In this document: positions 39,670-50,700 of the stretch, piece after piece
Layout of the letters: every line of letters starts with the position of its first letter
Position numbering within the stretch: position 1 is the stretch's first letter
Source of the DNA: a virus
IMG/VR virus record: IMGVR_UViG_3300019458_000032
Coordinates: 1-64,000 of that record
Length of the DNA stretch: 64,000 nucleotides
Direction: 5' to 3' (one strand)
Translations under genes and position numbers: made by a program
Notes under the pieces: generated by a model
Database searches by the model: none
The model's input: the letters and a program-made list of their open reading frames with translations, nothing else
Told to the model about the DNA's origin: nothing

Positions 39670-40965
39670 TTATCCTTGACTTTCTTCGTCAGTGGTTATA
39701 TTACCTAAATAATTTTTATTCATATCATTAAATCTTTGCTGAGCATTTGCTAAATTAGTTCTTGCCCATAGTAAATTTTGTGTATCAGATCCACCAACAG
39801 CACCTGGGGCAAAAGCTGCGATCTCTGCTCTAGCCGCATTTCCCCATCCTTTTTTACCACTATTAATATGTTTATCATATACAGCTTGAATTCTTTGTGC
39901 CATTGCTAAATCACCTTCCACTGGAGCTAATTTAGCACGATTTGCGGCAATTGCCTGATTCAAACCTTCTTTATCATAAGCTAATTGACCTTGTTCGTAT
40001 CCACCAACTTTTGTAGGATCATACCCTTGTAAATCACTACCCATTAAACGTTTTAAATTACTAAATCTTTGAAATTGTTCTTGGTTCATTAATTCTTCAG
40101 GTCTAGCGGCTTCATTGAGTCCACGGCCTTGAAAACGAACAACGTCGCCTAAATTAACACCATATGTACGATCACCGGCCTGTAATCCCAAGGCCTCTAA
40201 TGCTTGTCTTGATAAATAATTTTCAGATGATCCACGTTGTCTTTCTTGTTCAGCTTGTGTTCTTAATGAAGCATCTCTTTCATTTGCAAGTTTTGCGGCT
40301 TCTTGGGCGGGAGTTAATACAGTTTGAGCACCCTCACCTGCACGTTGAGCAACGTTTCTTCCAAATCCTTGAGCTTGACTCTGATATTGTTGTCCAACTT
40401 CTTGAGCCCCTTGTTGTGCAGATTGAGCTTGTTGTCCAAGACCACTAACTGATCTACGAGCACTTTTTAAATCTTTTCCACCAGTTGCACCTAAAAGAAG
40501 ACTATCCAGTCTTTGTTGACCAGCTTGATATTGATTAGGACCAGCAGCATAACGTTGAAGGAGAGCTTGTCTACCACCAGCGGTTCCAACTTGTTGACCT
40601 AAATTTTGAGCTTCTTGAGCTTGTCCTGTTACAGATCCAGCATTTTTAAGACCTAAAGGACCAGTATATCCACCAGCTCTAAATCTATCGAAATCTTTAA
40701 AATCTTGTTCATTAACATCATCTGGACGACTTAAAACGTCTTCTACACGTTGTCTATTGGCATCGGTATCTAATCTACCAGCCTCTGATTGTTGATTAAA
40801 CTCGCTCTGAGCCTGTTGTAATCCTTGACGAGCCTGTTCACCCGTTTCCTGAATTCCTTGACCCACAGCTTGTCCTAAACGCGTACCACGATTTGCATTC
40901 ATAATTCTCTGCAAATTGGTAAAGCCGGACCCTTGTGGTTTTGGTTTATTTATATTAGTTGCCAT
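39670..40965 (-). CDS. Gln-rich virion protein candidate, 431 aa
   Basis: Very rich in Gln, Ala, Gly and Arg; helical with repeated RQGLQQAQSEFNQQ-like heptads and GQQVGTAGGRQALLQRYA. It is the first of four large genes following a copy of the 19-bp late motif, whose end lies 16 bases before the ATG. The composition suggests an elongated core protein. No family recognised. Confidence 0.7.
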   Translation of the reverse strand: MATNINKPKPQGSGFTNLQRIMNANRGTRLGQAVGQGIQETGEQARQGLQQAQSEFNQQSEAGRLDTDANRQRVEDVLSRPDDVNEQDFKDFDRFRAGGYTGPLGLKNAGSVTGQAQEAQNLGQQVGTAGGRQALLQRYAAGPNQYQAGQQRLDSLLLGATGGKDLKSARRSVSGLGQQAQSAQQGAQEVGQQYQSQAQGFGRNVAQRAGEGAQTVLTPAQEAAKLANERDASLRTQAEQERQRGSSENYLSRQALEALGLQAGDRTYGVNLGDVVRFQGRGLNEAARPEELMNQEQFQRFSNLKRLMGSDLQGYDPTKVGGYEQGQLAYDKEGLNQAIAANRAKLAPVEGDLAMAQRIQAVYDKHINSGKKGWGNAARAEIAAFAPGAVGGSDTQNLLWARTNLANAQQRFNDMNKNYLGNITTDEESQG

Positions 40966-40981
40966 ATAAAGACTTCTCTAC

Positions 40982-41000
40982 TATAACAGTTGTTAAAATA
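40982..41000 (-). promoter_or_regulatory. late motif copy 1
   Basis: On the minus strand TATTTTAACAACTGTTATA is followed by GT, creating TG-T-TATAGT, an extended -10-like element. It stands directly upstream of the 39670-40965 gene and is identical over 19 bases to copy 2 at 51414-51432. Confidence 0.6.
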
Positions 41001-41018
41001 TTGATATAATTCAGCATA

Positions 41019-41435
41019 TTATGTTCCATAAGCCACTACAGTTATTAAATACTGTTGATCAGATTGTAACCCTGTAATATGATTAATATTTACGATATTG
41101 GAGTTCTGCCCAAATGAAATAAATGGAGAAGAAGTGGGATAACTAGTTGATATCGTTTGATTAATTACTTTTAATACGTTACAACCCAAAACTCTCATAT
41201 TTACGTTATCTAGTTGAAAACTGGCACTATTTTTAGGAATTCCATTGGCATCAACGATTATAATTACATCCTTGACTGTGCAAAATAAATTATCTTTTAA
41301 CGAAAGTTTACGATTTAAAGCTTCATAAAGAGGATCTAAATCGTTATTTATAGTAAACGCTAATGTTTCTATTAGATCCTGATCTTCATCTTTGAAATTC
41401 TGTTTTTCTAATCTTTTTAATCCAGGTAAACGCAT
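41019..41435 (-). CDS. hypothetical tail-associated protein, 138 aa
   Basis: Follows the nozzle gene with a one-base overlap and precedes the gap holding late motif copy 1, so it ends that operon. An N-terminal amphipathic helix (GLKRLEKQNFKDEDQDLIETLAFTI) is followed by a beta-rich domain. Possibly a tail needle or plug partner by position; not shown by sequence. Confidence 0.65.
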   Translation of the reverse strand: MRLPGLKRLEKQNFKDEDQDLIETLAFTINNDLDPLYEALNRKLSLKDNLFCTVKDVIIIVDANGIPKNSASFQLDNVNMRVLGCNVLKVINQTISTSYPTSSPFISFGQNSNIVNINHITGLQSDQQYLITVVAYGT

Positions 41436-44400
41436 TAACGATAAGCCCTTGAACTTTGACCTGTTTCTGCAACAAGTGTAATTCCATATATCTTATAAAA
41501 TTCTCTAGCTATTCCATGTTCAAATTTAACGACAATATAACGACATCTAACATTATCTCTTGGTATATAACTTCTAAAGGGTGCAGCGTGTGAACCTCCA
41601 CCAAAGAAACCTTCTCCAAAATTCATAAACCCGAATATACCATTGCCATCACCACTAAAAGGAACACGATTAAATTTGGGTTTTAAATCTGAAGCAAAAC
41701 TAATTGTTGCCGATGTGAAGGATTTATCTTTAAACATCATGGTAAATTCTCTAACCTGCTTTAAAGACAAAGGATCGTCAAAAGTTGATGGAGAATATAT
41801 AAAAGATGTTTTAATACTATTAAAGATAATCATTGGCCCTTGAATATAGGGCAAAGTCAAATTAACAGTTAATTCTTTTGTAATTTTATTCACTCTAGTG
41901 ATTACAGATTCTTGAACAGTTGTTCCAACTGAAGGTTGATAATTACTAAAATTAACTCCAACATCAAGATTTAATTTCTCAATAATTACATTATAACACG
42001 TTTGAATATCCCTAAAATCAGTATCAATAGTTGAGAAACTTCCTGTAGTTCCTGCCGTTAAATTAACATTGACTGGAACACTAAAAGTTGTCGGACTTAT
42101 AACTGTTACAGGATATGTATCATTGATTGGAGGATTAGAATTTGTTCCTGATATAGTTACAATTCTACCAGTATGTAATTCATGGGGTGTGGAAGTAGTG
42201 ATAATAGTTGGATTTGAAATACTAACTGCCGTTATTGTTCCACTCTTTGTATCAATATTATCGAAATAATTCGAATCAGCAATGCCGGTATCTGCATCTA
42301 ATTTTTGGGCTAATTCAATTATTTTTGTTCTTAAACTAACTCCGCCAATTGCTTCTAGAGTTGAAAAATAATCAGTATCATTAACACTTGTATCAGTATC
42401 CAATTTCTTTAAAGTTTGATTATATTGATAAATAGTTAATAATTGATTTTGAACTAAAACATCGCCTTCAAATGTATCATCCACTTGAAAAAATTTCAAT
42501 AATGTGTCAAAATAACTATTAGGTGCTAATTCATTAGAAATTTCTCTATCGGCATAATCATAACGATTAAATTGTTTACGTTCTTGTTCAATTGCGTTTG
42601 TATCACCTGGACCGGCGTATAATCTACCATCAGAATTAATAACCCCACATCTATAATCTTTATCTATAGAAGTCCAAGTTCTGGTGATTTGGTCGTATCT
42701 ATATCCAATTTCAGCATCTTCATCTGTTGTGGTTTTTACAGTATAAACAATATATGAGTTGTCTGCTTCATACCCAACTCCCCATGTTGCTGTTTTAAAA
42801 TCAGGATAATTATCAGAACCTAAACGTAAGAAAATATCATCTAGATTTTTTGTAATAACATCTGTACCAGATTCTGTAATGATAGAGATTCCATGGGTTG
42901 TCCAACCGTAGATAACATTGTTCACAACTGCCAGTGAATCAGGTGGAATGAGTATACAACTACTATCAAATAATGCTGTAACAAACGGTGCAATTTCTCC
43001 CGAAATCCTGTATAACCCATCTTCTTTAAATACAAATAAACTATCGCGCAAAGGAAATATCCTTAAGATTTCTTTATCTTGAGAACCAACATCTAAGAAA
43101 TTGACGATAGGCACAGCTTCTGGTTCTTGAAATTTTGAATAATAAATTCTATTTGGTTTTTCTTCATTATCAGAAAAAACTGCATTACTAGCGATAACAA
43201 ATGAACCCATTGTTCCAGCAACCGTAACATTTACAGGTATACTAAAAGTCGTTGAAGTTACATATGTAATAGAATACAAACCATCAATAGAAGGAGTGGA
43301 ATTAGAATTAATAATAACAACTTGATCTCCATTCTCCATCCCATGAGGACTGGCCGAGGTAATAACGGTTGGATTTGCTACAGAATTTGAAACTATATAA
43401 TTTTCAGGTCCAATATCGGGATTAAAAGATAAACCAGTATTGTCATTATTACCCAATATATAAACTATTCCACTAGATAAATCTAATGATTCCAAAAGAA
43501 TTTGTCCAGGAACACCACCGGCAGTTGACAGATAATAAGCGGCAACGATTTCAGAAGAATTTTTATTTATAACTCTTACTAAACTACGAGCCGTTTCATC
43601 AACCGCTTGACCAACAGATACTAGATTAGATAGTAACACTTGATTCTGAGATGCATCTTCTCCAATACCTTGTGTTAGTACAGAGACTGTAAATCCTGAT
43701 GTTTCAGCAGTTGCATCTGTTGTATAACCAGATAGAATATTTGTCACGGTAAAAGTATTTGTTGAAGATACTACACTAAAATCTGCGATGAAAGTAGATA
43801 ATTTATTGGCACTTTTTTCAGCAATTTGAGCGTCGGTTTCTGACCCATCAAATACAATTGGAATACTTATTCTTCCAGGAATGTTAGGATCTGTTGTTAC
43901 ACCATTACTATACCACGGGGTATAAAGTTTACCATCGTTGGCCGAATTTAAAAAGAAATAACTTCCTTCTCCCACTAAATTCAATAAAGATCCGGCAATA
44001 GTTGTGAACTGAGTTTGTTCATAAGTTCCAACTACAAATTTATAAACATTTGTCGTTGTTCCATTTGTAATAACAATTTGGGGTAATTGATTTTTTACTG
44101 TGTGCGTTCCAGTTCCACCTGAAGTTATATCTACAGGAGAACCATCCTTTTCTAAAGAAATTTGAAACGTGTTTGCGGTTGCATTTAAAATATAATAAGT
44201 AACACTTTGAGTTATTCCACCAGGTAAATTAGAAGGGATAGCATTACTAAATTCAACAGATTGACCATCTAAATAACCGTGTGCTGTATTTGTAATAACA
44301 TCGGTTGTTGTATTTACATCAACGCTTGTGAATGTATTACTGTTTAAGCCCGATCCATAATCAAGAACCATATTTGTTACCCCTAGAAGAGATAACTGTT

Positions 44401-46006
44401 TACGATGACGAGTTTGTGTATTGGCGTAAAATGTATAATTTTTAAATGTATTTATATCTTTGGCCAAAGGAGGAATATCATTAGCTTGAGTAATTCCTTC
44501 ACCAGTTGCTTCATTTGTGTAAAGATTTGCACCCCTAAATTCATCGGGCGTTATATCTTCAATTATAATTTCTTTAGCAGCTAATTCGGCAGTGGTTGGA
44601 AATGCCTCATAAACAAGTTTCATTTCATCGTCTGGCACTAAATCACTTAGAACAGTTGTTCCGGTAGCCTGTGCAATATCCGAACGATAAACTTGAAAAA
44701 AATCATTAGATGTTACATTTTGAGGTATTGTTATGTTTAGTTTTGTATGAACTGTTGTTGTTATATCTAAAACATCAATATATTGAGAAGCTAAGGAATT
44801 TGAAATTACATCTTCGGGTTCTGATTGCAATCTAGTAATGATACTTTGTAGATATGTTTGTATTTCCACTAATTGAGCATTGGTTGTTGGTGTACTTGGA
44901 ATTGAAGGTTGTGTTATAGATCTATATTCATTAGATCTAATAAAAGCAGATCCTGAAACTGTTCCAGCACCATCTGGAGCCGTTTTATTAAAAGAAATAG
45001 TTGTAGCAGTTACAGCAGATAATGAATATGTTCCATCTAAAGAATTTGTTGCACTATCTGAAAATCCTGATATTTCAATTTTACTTCCAATTATAAAATA
45101 ATCTGTCGGATCGCCAGTAGAAAATGTAATTGTAACAACATTACTAGTAACACTAACTGTACTAATATCTAAAGGATAAGATCCAGGGGTTGTTTCGTCT
45201 GCATATTTAATATCAAAATCTAATTTAGCTGCTAATGCTATAAGATTTGTTCGAAGTTCAGAAGCCGAAGCTGTTATAGGAAGTTTTAAAGTTTCAACAT
45301 AATCACCATCAGTTATTAAACTTCCGGTTTGATTAATATCATCTAAAGCACCTAAAATAAAATTAAAATCTTGAAGTTCTAAGGCTAAAAGTGAATTATA
45401 AATTTCAGATCTTTGACTAGGTGTTCCACGAATCAAATTGTTGTTATTATCTCTTTTGAGCCATAAAATTCTATATGCAACAGCACTATCTTGAGGTAAA
45501 AATGAAGTTTGATCACCTAATTCATAAACAATTTCTGAAGTTAAATCTACAGCTTTAATTCCACCAGCATCAACAATATATCCAGAATCTGTGGTTAATT
45601 GAGAAGCATTTTTAGCTGAAATCTTTTTTATACCATCATTTGTTGTAAAATATAAGTTACCATTGGCTTCAATACTTTTAATACGAAGTCCTGGTTCAGT
45701 TTCTGTATATGAGCCAGAGAATTCATTAAAAACTTCTACACCACTTGTAGTTTGTGTTCCGGCATCAAATTCTAATTTATCTGAATAATGGCGAATAATA
45801 CGATCACGATAGCTAATTAATTGTTTAGCTCGATCGGAAGATGTTCCAAATGTTTCCCCGAAGATTTTCATTCCTCTACGAGGTTCAATAACATTTTCAT
45901 CTCTAATAATTATATTTTTAGCTTCTATCATGCTCCCAGGTGGTGTTTCCAACTGATTTATTGCGGTATTTAAACCGAGAGCTTTAAGAAGAATACTAGC
46001 TGGCAT
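41435..46006 (-). CDS. giant tail-nozzle-like protein with inserted beta domains, 1523 aa
   Basis: The N-terminus LGLNTAINQLETPPGSMIEAKNIIIRDENVIEPRRGMKIFG is the typical opening of podoviral tail nozzle (tubular protein B / P22 gp10-type) proteins, and WRPVNN-type beta-propeller strands with NVIYGWTTHGISIITESGTD and YRYDQITRTWTSIDKDYRCGVINSDGRLYAGPG occur in the middle. The C-terminal VKFEHGIAREFYKIYGITLVAE fits the propeller end. Three or four Ig-like insertions share HG-x-x-x-G-x-x-V-x-I ... V-T-x-TTFSIPVNV. It is far longer than usual nozzles. It would form the hexameric tail tube end. Confidence 0.8.
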   Translation of the reverse strand: MPASILLKALGLNTAINQLETPPGSMIEAKNIIIRDENVIEPRRGMKIFGETFGTSSDRAKQLISYRDRIIRHYSDKLEFDAGTQTTSGVEVFNEFSGSYTETEPGLRIKSIEANGNLYFTTNDGIKKISAKNASQLTTDSGYIVDAGGIKAVDLTSEIVYELGDQTSFLPQDSAVAYRILWLKRDNNNNLIRGTPSQRSEIYNSLLALELQDFNFILGALDDINQTGSLITDGDYVETLKLPITASASELRTNLIALAAKLDFDIKYADETTPGSYPLDISTVSVTSNVVTITFSTGDPTDYFIIGSKIEISGFSDSATNSLDGTYSLSAVTATTISFNKTAPDGAGTVSGSAFIRSNEYRSITQPSIPSTPTTNAQLVEIQTYLQSIITRLQSEPEDVISNSLASQYIDVLDITTTVHTKLNITIPQNVTSNDFFQVYRSDIAQATGTTVLSDLVPDDEMKLVYEAFPTTAELAAKEIIIEDITPDEFRGANLYTNEATGEGITQANDIPPLAKDINTFKNYTFYANTQTRHRKQLSLLGVTNMVLDYGSGLNSNTFTSVDVNTTTDVITNTAHGYLDGQSVEFSNAIPSNLPGGITQSVTYYILNATANTFQISLEKDGSPVDITSGGTGTHTVKNQLPQIVITNGTTTNVYKFVVGTYEQTQFTTIAGSLLNLVGEGSYFFLNSANDGKLYTPWYSNGVTTDPNIPGRISIPIVFDGSETDAQIAEKSANKLSTFIADFSVVSSTNTFTVTNILSGYTTDATAETSGFTVSVLTQGIGEDASQNQVLLSNLVSVGQAVDETARSLVRVINKNSSEIVAAYYLSTAGGVPGQILLESLDLSSGIVYILGNNDNTGLSFNPDIGPENYIVSNSVANPTVITSASPHGMENGDQVVIINSNSTPSIDGLYSITYVTSTTFSIPVNVTVAGTMGSFVIASNAVFSDNEEKPNRIYYSKFQEPEAVPIVNFLDVGSQDKEILRIFPLRDSLFVFKEDGLYRISGEIAPFVTALFDSSCILIPPDSLAVVNNVIYGWTTHGISIITESGTDVITKNLDDIFLRLGSDNYPDFKTATWGVGYEADNSYIVYTVKTTTDEDAEIGYRYDQITRTWTSIDKDYRCGVINSDGRLYAGPGDTNAIEQERKQFNRYDYADREISNELAPNSYFDTLLKFFQVDDTFEGDVLVQNQLLTIYQYNQTLKKLDTDTSVNDTDYFSTLEAIGGVSLRTKIIELAQKLDADTGIADSNYFDNIDTKSGTITAVSISNPTIITTSTPHELHTGRIVTISGTNSNPPINDTYPVTVISPTTFSVPVNVNLTAGTTGSFSTIDTDFRDIQTCYNVIIEKLNLDVGVNFSNYQPSVGTTVQESVITRVNKITKELTVNLTLPYIQGPMIIFNSIKTSFIYSPSTFDDPLSLKQVREFTMMFKDKSFTSATISFASDLKPKFNRVPFSGDGNGIFGFMNFGEGFFGGGSHAAPFRSYIPRDNVRCRYIVVKFEHGIAREFYKIYGITLVAETGQSSRAYR

Positions 46007-46009
46007 ATC

Positions 46010-47242
46010 TTACCAACCTCTTAAATTGTTGCGTTTTCTCGAAATTAATTTTAAGAAAGTATGACGACCAATAACTTTTTGAGGACTTCCCTCTGATCTA
46101 TTATCAATTAATTTAGCTTGATTTGCTTCCATTTCTTGAATTTTACTCATACTTGATTGTAAACCTTGTTGATCACCCAAAGCCGATAATATCCTAGCCG
46201 AAGTTCTTTCAGCTAAAACATTGTGTAGATCTGGAGGAATTTGTGGTATAATACATTCGTTGGATAAACAAATATAATCACCAACTATTAGATCTTCTGG
46301 TATATCACCAGCACCAAATTCAATGTTTGAACCAGAAATTCCAGTTATTGGAACTTGTACGTCAAAACTAATAATTTTATGACCAGGTTTAGTTTGTAAA
46401 AAATCTATTAAATCACCATTGGTAATATTGTCAGGAATTTCATTAAATTCAATTCCACTTGTAGAAGCCACTATGAATCCAGATGAATTACTAACTTCAA
46501 TATCATATTCTTGATTTAGGAATTTTAAAGTTGCAGTATCGGTAGAAGGAGTTCCATTAACTGCAATAGTTATTCCATTTGTATTAATTGCACCTACCAA
46601 ATTTGTTGCTGTATCTATAGATGTTGCACCAATTTGAAATTCATCAACTCCAGGAGCACCAGCGGTTGCTGTGAAAATTTCATCGTTAATTGTTACAGTA
46701 TCACCCGCAACAACCGAAGTATTTACAATTTGAATTGATTCTGTAAAGTAATTAACAATAGCTGCTCTATCGTTTTTAACTAATTGATTTACTCTAAGAT
46801 AATATATAAAGTGTAAAGATCCAGTGGGTTCTGATCCAATATCTGGAATCAAAACAACATCGTTTCCTTCTAATTTATATTTATACGGAGGAGTTCCTGA
46901 ACTAGCACCTGTACTGAACATATCATCATTTCCCGTAACTCTAGTCATTTCGAAAAGATTACCGGAAACATCTTTAAAATAAAGATCTCTAAATTTCATC
47001 CCAATTGCTCTATCGGGAATAGCGTATCTACTTCTATTAGTTTTTAAAGGAATATCTTTGGTTGTAACAAGATATTCTTCATGAAACTGTAGTATACTTG
47101 GAATCTGAGATGAAGCCATTTCTTCATTAGCGAAAGCTAAAATATCTTCTTCAGAAAAAGTAGATTGATCTGTTGGGAACATAATCTTACGTTTTACAGA
47201 TTCAATTAGATCGTCAGATGTGAGCCATGGTTTAGCGGCCAT
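46010..47242 (-). CDS. head-tail adaptor / tail tubular protein A-like with inserted domain, 410 aa
   Basis: The N-terminal half (TSDDLIESVKRKIMFPTDQSTFSEEDILAFANEEMASSQIPSIL, then YAIPDRAIGMKFRDLYF, and LHFIYYLRVNQLV) matches podoviral adaptor-type proteins with a helical bundle plus platform. Between about residues 165 and 260 an extra beta domain (GDTVTINDEIFTATAG ... TATNLVGAIN) is inserted. The helical C-terminus (NVLAERTSARILSALGDQQGL) completes the bundle. It lies immediately upstream of the nozzle gene, as expected for the portal-adaptor-nozzle stack. Confidence 0.75.
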   Translation of the reverse strand: MAAKPWLTSDDLIESVKRKIMFPTDQSTFSEEDILAFANEEMASSQIPSILQFHEEYLVTTKDIPLKTNRSRYAIPDRAIGMKFRDLYFKDVSGNLFEMTRVTGNDDMFSTGASSGTPPYKYKLEGNDVVLIPDIGSEPTGSLHFIYYLRVNQLVKNDRAAIVNYFTESIQIVNTSVVAGDTVTINDEIFTATAGAPGVDEFQIGATSIDTATNLVGAINTNGITIAVNGTPSTDTATLKFLNQEYDIEVSNSSGFIVASTSGIEFNEIPDNITNGDLIDFLQTKPGHKIISFDVQVPITGISGSNIEFGAGDIPEDLIVGDYICLSNECIIPQIPPDLHNVLAERTSARILSALGDQQGLQSSMSKIQEMEANQAKLIDNRSEGSPQKVIGRHTFLKLISRKRNNLRGW

Positions 47243-47253
47243 TACTTTTATCC

Positions 47254-47694
47254 TTAGCTATTTTTAAGCATTTCTTCTTTTTTAGCTTGCAATTTTTCCA
47301 TGAGTCTGTCAACATCTTCAGGAGATTTGCAATCTTCAGCGGTCATAATTTCAGCATCTTCGGGAGATTCACCCTCGTCACTATCATCATGTTCGGGTTC
47401 TGATTTCATTTCTTCTGGCATACCTTCAGGTTCAGCATTGGGATCTCCGTTATTAACGTTCTCATCGTTTTGGTTGAGCATTTTTTGTGCTTCACCAATA
47501 CCATGTTTAAGACCTTCTTCAGTATTAGAAGCTACACTAACCTTTTTCAAGCCTTTAACTTTACTTCCAAGCATTTCATTGGCCATGTCTCTCATACCAT
47601 GAATTGCTTTCATCTTAGCTTCTTTGTCAGAATCAGAAAGATTTTTACCCTCTTTCTTTTTCTTCATTAGCATTTTCATCATTTTATCGTTCAT
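47254..47694 (-). CDS. acidic hypothetical late protein, 146 aa
   Basis: A Lys/Met-rich N-terminus (MNDKMMKMLMKKKKEGKNLS) leads to a helical part and then an extremely acidic, Pro/Glu/Asp-rich stretch (EPEGMPEEMKSEPEHDDSDEGESPEDAE). Such proteins can be assembly chaperones or minor virion proteins. Start follows AGAAGGAG. Function unknown. Confidence 0.65.
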   Translation of the reverse strand: MNDKMMKMLMKKKKEGKNLSDSDKEAKMKAIHGMRDMANEMLGSKVKGLKKVSVASNTEEGLKHGIGEAQKMLNQNDENVNNGDPNAEPEGMPEEMKSEPEHDDSDEGESPEDAEIMTAEDCKSPEDVDRLMEKLQAKKEEMLKNS

Positions 47695-47714
47695 TTTATT
47701 TTTCTCCTTCTATA

Positions 47715-50700
47715 TTAATTATTAACTTTTGTTATTCTAAAATAATTTCTAGCATCATCAGCATAACCACCACCTGTTCCAAAATGTGGTCTAATTATGT
47801 CGCCTCTAAATAATTCTAATGTTATAGATGTAGAATCTGGATTAGCTGCCCCTTGTGGAGTAGTTAATGCAATTCTATCAGTTCTTGTAATTGTCGCAAT
47901 GCTAGTTGTTAACTGTGAAGAATTCCTACTTAGACCTATATAATTGGCACCAGAAGTTACTTCATCTGTTACTGTTATAAAATATAATCCATCTTCATTA
48001 ATAGAGAAAGATGCACCTAATGTTGCAGAATCTGCGTATGTAATAGCGGTTCCGGTGTTTTTATTAATATTTGTATATCTACGAATAACATCGTTCGTTG
48101 ATCCAAAACCATTACCTGTATCTAACCATACTTCACTACGATTTGATGAGCTTTGAACAGGTACAATAGATTCTGAAACTATAATATCAAAATAACCATC
48201 TCCAATTCCACCCGTTGCATCATTTTCTCCAATAGAACGACTGGTATTGGTTGCTAAGTCATTACTACCAGCATTAATAGTTAAAACTCCGGTTGTGGGA
48301 TCATAGGACCAAACTGTACCAGATGAGCTAGTTGAAGAAATAATTCTTAAATCTGTATATACTAACCCAGTTCTTCCTGAATTAGAATAAAATTGCATAG
48401 AATATTGTTTATTTTTACCAATAAAAATATCCCATAAAGATATTAATCCAGAAGTTTGTGCTGAAGTATAGTCAGCCGCATGTAATCTAATACCATTATC
48501 ACTAGATGGAAGAGTTGTTGGAACTTGATCACTAAATGTATTACTTGTTGCAGTATCTTTTGAACGAGAACGATATTCACCTAAAACTGTTGGAGTTGTT
48601 GTAACTCTAGTTCCATTGGCAATTATATTAGAAATTCTAAAAGTACTAGAATTGGAATTTAAAACATTTGTTGACCAGCCAGAAATCGGAACAATTGCTT
48701 CAAATGAATAACTTGTATCAGTATTAGCAATACTAATATTGCTACTACCAATTAAATCTGCATTTGCTGAAGAAAATCCACCAACAATTGCTAAATTTGT
48801 TGTATTGTAAATTTTTACATAACCCCATTCTTCTGCACCGGAGGTCCAAGCAGAAGCGGCTCCTACAACATTTTGAGAACCAGTCGTTGAAATATCTATC
48901 TTTGTTGTATCAATTGAATACCCCGAAGGAAGTGGAAATAAATAATCACCCGATCCACCAGAACCTGCGGAACTTTGTTCAAAATCAAAGCGAATGTGCA
49001 TATCGCTTCCAACACGTCTCCAATAAGCATTTTTTCTAACGATTGTACCAGGAGTTGGAGCAGTAGTTACTGCACCAATTGTTAAAGTATATGATTGCCA
49101 ATCAGACATTGCTGGACCAAAAGATACATCCTGAGGACCCACAAAAACATCATCAAATGAGAATGTTACTGCGGTTGTGGAAGTTGATGCGAAATGAAAT
49201 CCAAATCTAATTTGAGTACAATTGGCCGGAACATCAAAAGTCATTCTAAGAGTTGATGTATTAACAACGTCATTATTAAACGGGGTAATTACTTGAGAAT
49301 TTGTTACATCATATACAAAAGATTTTAAATCCCCTGCTACAAGACTACCTGAAATAATTTTTAGAGGAACTTCAATTGTTGTTGGTTTTCCTCTATATCC
49401 AAGAGGAATATTGGCAATACAAGAAGCGCCTTCACCTTGTTCGTTAGCGGCACCCTTTGTTACTTTTAACGAGCCAGAACCATCTAGAACTTCTCCACCA
49501 GTAGTTGTTCTAACTATTGTAATACTGGGACTTCCACCAGTCATATCAACCGGAGTAGATCCAGCAGCATCGGCGTAAACAATCCAATTTCCAATACTGG
49601 CTTCAGCATTAAAATTATCTTGATTTACGGGTTGGAAGGTTGTATCGAGAGTGATAAAATTAACTCCACCCCCACCGCCTGATCCAATTGGAATTAAAGT
49701 AGATCCATTATCAACATAAACTCTTTGTTGATCGGTTGCATATGCAATAACTGCTTCAACTCTAGTTAATGCATCTAATGCACTTTTTGTTCCTTTGGGG
49801 AGAATTAATTTTCTACCATCAGTCATTGTGCTAAAATCAATTGCTTTATTCGTCAATGTTTGAGGGTAATCATTACCAACAAGTGTTGTATTTCCATCGG
49901 GCAATGTAATACTTCTTGTTGTACCAACAGTAATTCCAGAAGCTAATAATCTAGCTTTTTTCGTAGGATCTGTTGTATTAACGATTAAATTATTTGTATC
50001 ATCTAATTCTTTATTTTGAACTCTATTGGCACCAGAGTCTGTAGAAATTCGAGTAAGAATTTGATCATTAAGATCGGGAACAGTTAATGTTCTAGTTGTT
50101 GCAGTTGTTATGTTAGCAACATCAAATTGTAATCTTTTTGTATTATCACCATTGTCAATAATGTATGTAGAATTATCAACAAGACTCTTATTGGTTAATG
50201 TCTGTGTACCAGTTTCTGTAACAGTTCCGCTAGCACCAGCAGGAACTGCCCATGTGCCATCTGCTTTTAAAAATTTCAATGCTGCCGCATCGCCAGAGGC
50301 TGGAGCTGGCACTAATCCTTTTGTTCCACCTGATCCAGAATCACCAACAAAATCATTTAATTCGGCAGTTAATTGTGTAGAAGTTAGATCCAGTGGATCG
50401 CCAGTTGAACCAGTATTATTACCTTTAAACGTATGTGCTGCCATATTGGCAAGCTTTGCGTTTGTAACAGCATCGTTTGCAATGGTTGCGGGAACTGATC
50501 CTGGACCAGTTGCTGTAACATCTCCAGTTAAAGCCGTAATAGCAGATCCAGATACGGCATCTATTTGAGCTTGAATTGGACTTGTAACACCAATTAAATA
50601 ACTAAGTTCTGTAGTTGATACGGCAGACGCTGTTAAAAACCCTGAACTATCAAATTGTGCAGCTTTACTTGCACTAGCTAGAATAAAATTTGAAGAGGTT

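Noticed and set aside
41916-44660. Partial late-motif strings (AACAGTTGTT) inside the nozzle gene
   Set aside because: They match only 10 bases, lack the following AAAATA, and lie within coding sequence.
50110-50568. Plus-strand frame of 152 codons opposite the long fibre
   Set aside because: Antisense image of low-complexity fibre repeats; no ribosome site, no promoter.
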